Source of the DNA: JAMOBE01 sp039908285 | GTDB taxonomy: Bacteria; Pseudomonadota; Alphaproteobacteria; Rhodospirillales; Rhodospirillaceae | Assembly: GCA_039908285.1 (NCBI GenBank) | Contig: JAMOBE010000115.1 | Coordinates: forward strand, 1 to 10,319 | Length of the DNA: 10,319 bases | Direction: 5' to 3' | Shown: in pieces, positions 6,683 to 10,319 of the stretch | Layout: each line of letters starts with the position of its first letter | Position numbering within the stretch: the first letter of the stretch is position 1 | Notes under the pieces: generated by a model | Told to the model about the DNA's origin: nothing | Database searches by the model: none | Seen by the model: the letters and a program-made list of their open reading frames with translations, nothing else | Program-made: the position numbers and the translations under genes

Positions 6683-6778
6683 ATGAACTATTTCGATCGC
6701 TTTGTGTTGTCGGTCTGGCGCTATCTGACGGGGTCTTCGCAGGCGACGCTGACGTGCAGTCGGCGGCCTCGGTATTAG
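6683..6778 (+). CDS. possible small protein or leader peptide, 31 aa, unknown
   Basis: ATG 6683 opens a 31-codon ORF ending with TAG at 6776-6778. It is preceded by GGGGAG at 6669-6674, 8 bases from the start, one of the best ribosome binding sites in the window. The peptide starts MNYFDRFVLSVWRYLTG, an aromatic, amphipathic stretch, and ends with a basic segment (CSRRPRY). No family is recognised. An 18-codon ORF ends just 5 bases before it. It could be a small membrane-associated protein, a leader for the glycosyltransferase unit 86 bases downstream, or the remains of a longer gene cut by a frameshift. Confidence 0.35.
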   Translation: MNYFDRFVLSVWRYLTGSSQATLTCSRRPRY

Positions 6779-6812
6779 ACGCCGTTGAGAATCCTCTCGC
6801 CGCTCGGGCCGT

Positions 6813-6834
6813 CCGGCCGTAGAGTGCCGGCCGG
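6813..6834 (+). other. GC hairpin ahead of the glycosyltransferase
   Basis: A perfect 7-bp inverted repeat, CCGGCCG / loop TAGAGTGC / CGGCCGG, lies between the small ORF stop (6778) and the glycosyltransferase start (6865). No T-run follows, so it is not a classical terminator. It could be an attenuator-like or mRNA-stability element, or chance in GC-rich DNA. Confidence 0.35.
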
Positions 6835-6864
6835 TTCCACACGTCGAGAAGACACGCGGCCGTC

Positions 6865-7854
6865 ATGAAAATCGCAGTCCTGATTCCCTGCTATGATGAG
6901 GCGACCACCATCGCCACGGTGGTGCGTGAGTTCCGGGCGGCGCTGCCCGGGGCCGACGTCTACGTCTATGACAACAATTCCCGGGACGACACCGTCGCCA
7001 GGGCCGCGGCCGCCGGGGCCGTGGTTCGGCGTGAGACCCTGCAGGGCAAGGGCAATGTGGTGCGGCGGATGTTCGCCGACGTCGAGGCCGACGTCTACGT
7101 GATGATCGACGGCGACGCCACCTACGACGCCGCCAGTGCCCCGATCCTGATCGACAGGCTGGTGTCGGAGAGCCTGGACATGGTGGTGGGAGTGCGTCTC
7201 ACCGATTTCGACAGTGCCGCCTTCCGCCCTGGCCACCACCTCGGCAACATGCTGTTCACGGCGTTCTTCAGCCGGCTGTTCGGCAACCGCTTCACCGACC
7301 TGCTGTCTGGCTATCGGGTGTTTTCGCGGCGCTTCGTCCGCTCCTTTCCGGCGCTGTCCACCGGCTTCGAGATCGAGGCCGAACTGGCCGTCCATGCCCT
7401 GTCGCTGAAGATGCCGGTGTCCGAGGTGCCGACCCCCTATGGCCAGCGGCCGGAGGGATCGGTCAGCAAGCTCAGCACCTGGCGGGACGGCCTGCGCATC
7501 CTGCTGGTCATCCTGAGCCTGTTCAGGGAGGAGCGGCCACTGCTGTTCTTCTCCCTCATCGCCGCGGTGCTGGCCGCCGTGTCGGTGGCGCTCGGCACCC
7601 CGGTGATTCTCCACTGGCTGGAGACGGGACTGGTGCCCAAGCTGCCGACGGCCCTGCTGGCGGCCAGCGTCATGATCCTGGCCTTTCTCGGCCTCGTGTC
7701 CGGAGTGGTGCTCGACAACGTCACCCGCGGCCGCCGGGAAATGAAGCGGCTGCACTACCTGTCCCATCGCGGACCGGGAGAGTGGGCCTCCGGAGAGAAG
7801 GCCGATGACGCGGCGGCGCTTCTCCGGAGGGCGGAGCCCCAGTCGGTCGCCTGA
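6865..7854 (+). CDS. family 2 glycosyltransferase, polyprenyl-phosphate (DPM1/GtrB-like) type
   Basis: The 329-residue protein has a GT-A domain. The N-terminal strand is MKIAVLIPCYDEATTI, the nucleotide-binding DNNSRDD is at 36-42, the metal-binding DGD is at 82-84 in MIDGDATYD, and TDLLSGYRVFSRRF (144-157) is characteristic of dolichyl/polyprenyl-phosphate sugar transferases. Two membrane segments follow (about 226-250 and 262-284), then a polar cytoplasmic tail. Such enzymes move a sugar from a nucleotide donor to a polyprenyl phosphate at the inner face of the inner membrane, giving the donor for GT-C enzymes. The downstream membrane protein, whose start is only about 20 bases away, fits that partner role. 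The ribosome binding site is weak (GAGAAGA about 12 bases upstream). The donor sugar cannot be read from the sequence. Confidence 0.9.
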   Translation: MKIAVLIPCYDEATTIATVVREFRAALPGADVYVYDNNSRDDTVARAAAAGAVVRRETLQGKGNVVRRMFADVEADVYVMIDGDATYDAASAPILIDRLVSESLDMVVGVRLTDFDSAAFRPGHHLGNMLFTAFFSRLFGNRFTDLLSGYRVFSRRFVRSFPALSTGFEIEAELAVHALSLKMPVSEVPTPYGQRPEGSVSKLSTWRDGLRILLVILSLFREERPLLFFSLIAAVLAAVSVALGTPVILHWLETGLVPKLPTALLAASVMILAFLGLVSGVVLDNVTRGRREMKRLHYLSHRGPGEWASGEKADDAAALLRRAEPQSVA

Positions 7855-7863
7855 CGAGCCCCC

Positions 7864-7867
7864 GGAG
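7864..7867 (+). promoter_or_regulatory. ribosome binding site deciding the start of the membrane protein
   Basis: GGAG lies 4 bases before a GTG at 7872 and 10 bases before an ATG at 7878, in the same frame (GTG ACG ATG). The spacing favours ATG 7878, although GTG 7872 would add only two residues. Confidence 0.5.
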
Positions 7868-7877
7868 TTCCGTGACG

Positions 7878-9713
7878 ATGCCCCCCCTCCCCCAGGTCCT
7901 GTCCGCGCTTCCGCCCAGTCCGTCGCAGGTCGTGGCGGCCCTGGCGCTGTTCGTGGTGGCCCTCGCCTTTTCGGTCGTCGGCGCGGCGGTGGGCGGCCGC
8001 GACCGCCTGCCGGAGGCCGATCTGCCGGTAGGCTGGGCCGTGGTGGCGGCCCTGTTCACCGTCGGCGGGGGAGCCCTGCGGCTGCCCTTCACCAGCCTGG
8101 CGGTCGTCGGGATCGTCCTCGTCGTGGGCTCGGCGGCGGTCGTCGCCGCTCGCCGCCAGCCCCTGTTCGAACCGGGCATGGCCAAGACCCTGCTGCTCCT
8201 GCCGCCGCTGCTGGCGATCACCCTGTCCATGCAGCCCTCCCAGTGGGACGAGTTCACACAGTGGATGCCGAACGCCCGCTACATCGTTCTTTTCAATGCC
8301 TTTCCTGGTCATGGGCTGCCGGCCAGCGACAGCGTCTTTCCCTCCTATCCCTACGCCATTCCGCTGGTGACCTGGCTGGTCAGTCGCCTCGTGGGCCACT
8401 TCGCCGACGGGATCTCGCCGCTGTTCAACCTGCTGCTGCTGGCCGGCGTGGCGCGGCTGATGGTCCGGCTGTTCCAGGGCGACTCCAACGGCCGGGGCTG
8501 GGGAGCGGCGGCGTGGGGGCTGCTGGCGGTGACCATCCTGTCGCCCACCTTCGTCCCCAAGCTGGTCCTCAGCGCCTATGCCGACACGGCAACGGCGGTG
8601 GCGGTGGTCTTCGCCGGAGTCATCGGCCTGTCGGTGCTGGAGGCGCAAGGTGAGGGCGACGGCGCAAGAGTCCGCGCCCGCCTGGTCCAGTTCGCGGCGC
8701 TGTTCGCCCTGCTGCCCATGACCAAGCAGGGCAATTTCGCCTTCATGGGGCTGCTGCTGGTGGCCTTCGCCGTGGTGGCCCTGCGGTTCGGGAGACCACG
8801 GCCGGGGCAGGCCCTGCCGTGGCTGGCGGCGCTGGGTCCGGCGGTGGTGGTGGTGGTGGGCTGGCGCTATCACGTGGCCACGCTGGCCGGTCAGGGGGAG
8901 ATGGACATGCGGTCCTTCGCCGCCTGGCAGTGGGAGCTGCTGCCGCGAATCCTGCGCAGCATGGCCAGCGTCGCCACCAGCAAGAGCGGCTATTTCGTCC
9001 TCGGCTTCGTGCTCTCCGCCATCGGCGTCCGCAGCCTGTTCCGGCCGGCGCCGGCGGCCATGCGGGTGGTGCTGGCCTTCGCCGTGGTGTTTCTCGGCTA
9101 CAACGCCTTTCTGCTGCTGGTCTACGTGGCGATCCTCCACGGTGACGAGAGCACCAATGCCGCGTCGTACTGGCGGTACAACACCCATGTCGGCCTGCTG
9201 CTGCTGGCGGCGGCCATGCCGCTGCTGCGGCGCTTCCGTCCTGGACCCGAGGTCCTGCGGCGACTGGCCGTCGTCGGACCGGTGCTGGCGGTGGTGGTGC
9301 CGGCGGCGTTCATCACCCACCTGCGCTTCGACCTTCACCCGGTGAAGGTCTACATCCGCGAGGTTGCCGCCGACATGACGCCACTCCTGCCGCCCGATCC
9401 CCGGATCATGGTGGTGGACCCGAGGGGGGCCGGCACCTACCGCCAGGTCCTGGACTACCACCTCGGGTTCGGCCGTCAGGTGGTGAGCGACATCCGCTCA
9501 TCGAGCCCCCCCGGCTCGTTCCGGCCACAGCTCGAGTCCACGAAGGCGGAGCGTCTATGGGTCCACACCCAGACGGCGGAGATGACCCAGGCCATCGGCC
9601 TCGACCTGTCCCCCCAGGCCTCCCACCTGCTGGAGCGGGCGGGCGCGGGATGGCGGCTGGTGCGGTCGTGGCCGTTCCCCGGCTACACCGACCCGACGGC
9701 CATGAAGGAATGA
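7878..9713 (+). CDS. polytopic membrane protein, probable GT-C-type glycosyltransferase
   Basis: This 611-residue protein (613 if GTG 7872 is used) is mostly hydrophobic, with roughly ten or more membrane segments up to about residue 480, then a soluble C-terminal region of about 130 residues (PVKVYIREVAADMTPL... to MKE). The first large loop contains QWDEFTQWMPNA, with Asp124-Glu125. An acidic pair in the first periplasmic loop is the usual catalytic mark of GT-C enzymes such as ArnT and protein mannosyltransferases. These use polyprenyl-phosphate sugars on the periplasmic face. It begins 23 bases after the GT2 stop and is probably co-transcribed. I see no strong match to a named family, so a flippase or polymerase-like role is an alternative. 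The acceptor (lipid, polysaccharide or protein) is unknown. Confidence 0.75.
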   Translation: MPPLPQVLSALPPSPSQVVAALALFVVALAFSVVGAAVGGRDRLPEADLPVGWAVVAALFTVGGGALRLPFTSLAVVGIVLVVGSAAVVAARRQPLFEPGMAKTLLLLPPLLAITLSMQPSQWDEFTQWMPNARYIVLFNAFPGHGLPASDSVFPSYPYAIPLVTWLVSRLVGHFADGISPLFNLLLLAGVARLMVRLFQGDSNGRGWGAAAWGLLAVTILSPTFVPKLVLSAYADTATAVAVVFAGVIGLSVLEAQGEGDGARVRARLVQFAALFALLPMTKQGNFAFMGLLLVAFAVVALRFGRPRPGQALPWLAALGPAVVVVVGWRYHVATLAGQGEMDMRSFAAWQWELLPRILRSMASVATSKSGYFVLGFVLSAIGVRSLFRPAPAAMRVVLAFAVVFLGYNAFLLLVYVAILHGDESTNAASYWRYNTHVGLLLLAAAMPLLRRFRPGPEVLRRLAVVGPVLAVVVPAAFITHLRFDLHPVKVYIREVAADMTPLLPPDPRIMVVDPRGAGTYRQVLDYHLGFGRQVVSDIRSSSPPGSFRPQLESTKAERLWVHTQTAEMTQAIGLDLSPQASHLLERAGAGWRLVRSWPFPGYTDPTAMKE

Positions 9714-9808
9714 TGCCGGCGAGCCTACATCAATGGCGTGAACCGATCTCCAGCGTGCTGGGGTAAAGAAAAAAAGATGCAACACGGATCTCGTGGATCC
9801 CCTCATTT

Positions 9809-10319
9809 TCAGATTACCGCGAACAGGTCCGAGACTGCCCGTGACTGCTGCAGCAATTCGAAGAAGCGCTCCAAAAGGGGGCGGAGGCGGGCCTCGGGCA
9901 TATTTGGGATCAGGTCGTAGAGCATGCACCCCTGACGGGACAGGGAGTGGGTGCGTCTTTTGACGGTATTCCATTCGGCGGCCGTGCGCTTTTCGCCGTC
10001 GGCGGCGGTGACATGGATGCTGCCGCGAAAGCGGATGACGTGACCAAACCCCAGGTCATCCAGGAAGCCGAACACTTGTGATCACCGAACCCGCGATCGG
10101 CGAGGATCGTGACCTTGACCCCCGTGGGCAGGACTGCGGTCAGCCGGTTCAGGCAGGCGTCCTCGAAATCGTTGCGGGCGTGTTCAAGTTCGTCCGTCAG
10201 GACCGACAGCCACACCCGACCTTGCGGAGGATCGGCCTGGGCAGGGACCTGCCTCCCCGGACCGCTGCCTAACCCGCATTTCTCACCGGTCCGACGGATG
10301 CTGGCTTGATCCTTGATCC
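9809..10319 (-). pseudogene. decayed IS4-family (DDE_Tnp_1) transposase
   Basis: Read on the minus strand, one frame gives DELEHARNDFEDACLNRL and VTILADRGFGDHK. The next frame continues FGFLDDLGFGHVIRFRGSIHVTAADGEKRTAAEW, so a single base seems lost near 10076 (expected HK-L-FGF). After AAEW (about 9971) the text jumps straight to NTVKRRTHSLSRQGCMLYDLIPNMPE and the normal C-terminus, ending with TGA at 9811-9809. In intact relatives I know, about a hundred residues, including the Y-R-E-K catalytic signature, lie between these two blocks, so the copy has an internal deletion. The first catalytic Asp region is also not visible; sequence 5' of about 10215 cannot be aligned with confidence. The element cannot be active. 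GGATC-TCGTG-GATCC at 9786-9800 may lie near its end, but I could not define terminal repeats. Confidence 0.85.
10306..10319. repeat. tandem 7-bp repeat at the window edge
   Basis: TTGATCC occurs twice in a row, at 10306-10312 and 10313-10319. The array is cut by the window end, so its full length and meaning (IS end, target duplication or longer tandem array) cannot be judged. Confidence 0.4.

Larger units (their letters stand above)
6447..6864. other. 418-base divergent intergenic stretch
   Basis: This gap separates the minus-strand methyltransferase unit from the plus-strand glycosyltransferase unit, so promoters for both should lie here; I could not identify a convincing -35/-10 pair. It is AT-richer from about 6560 to 6640. 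Contents worth noting are CCAGG-CCGA-CCTGG near 6485-6498, a TGCGT...ACGCA dyad enclosing GTCCGCACGGAC (6635-6658), an 18-codon ORF (6621-6677), a 31-codon ORF with a strong ribosome binding site (6683-6778), and a GC hairpin (6813-6834). Confidence 0.55.

Noticed and set aside
7755..9461. 568-codon open frame on the minus strand opposite the GT-C-like gene
   Set aside because: Its product is His/Gln/Gly/Arg-rich without hydrophobic core or domains. It is the expected antisense shadow of a long GC-rich membrane-protein gene.
9745..9777. CCAGC-GT-GCTGG followed by an A-rich run, as a terminator
   Set aside because: The loop is only two bases, and on the plus strand the run is A, not T. It does not fit a rho-independent terminator for the membrane-protein gene.

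Overview
The window is GC-rich DNA with strong G/C bias at codon third positions. It looks like a chromosomal segment of an alphaproteobacterium, perhaps Rhodospirillales. That placement is an inference from codon style, from a GC-rich hairpin repeat of a kind common between alphaproteobacterial genes, and from the transposase type; no rRNA or marker gene confirms it.

Left part (1-3107): a YgfZ-type folate-binding protein (minus strand, running off the left edge) is divergent from a type IA DNA topoisomerase III (plus strand). The topoisomerase is the plasmid/TraE-like kind: it has no zinc-finger tail, a very basic linker and a divergent sequence after the catalytic tyrosine.

Middle (3108-6864): about 0.7 kb without a clear gene carries three copies of a C-rich/G-rich hairpin repeat, one of them inverted, and two weak overlapping small ORFs. 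Then come an FkbM-family methyltransferase (plus) and, converging on it with an 11-bp tail overlap, a two-gene minus-strand unit: class I SAM methyltransferase, then APH/choline-kinase-like phosphotransferase with a GTG start. A 0.4-kb gap follows, holding a possible 31-codon gene with a strong ribosome binding site.

Right part (6865-9713): a family 2 glycosyltransferase with two C-terminal membrane segments (polyprenyl-phosphate glycosyltransferase type) is closely followed by a large polytopic membrane protein that looks like a GT-C glycosyltransferase. This is the usual arrangement for making a lipid-linked sugar and then transferring it on the periplasmic side.

Right edge (9809-10319): a decayed IS4-family transposase with a frameshift and an internal deletion.

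The five genes from 3814 to 9713 (two methyltransferases, one kinase-like protein, two glycosyltransferases) read as an accessory surface-glycan or glycolipid modification locus, lying between housekeeping-type DNA on the left and IS debris on the right. No CRISPR array, tRNA, rRNA or recognisable riboswitch was seen. The most unusual points are the small-glycan cassette with a kinase of unknown substrate, the divergent topoisomerase active site, and the small ORFs in the two intergenic stretches.
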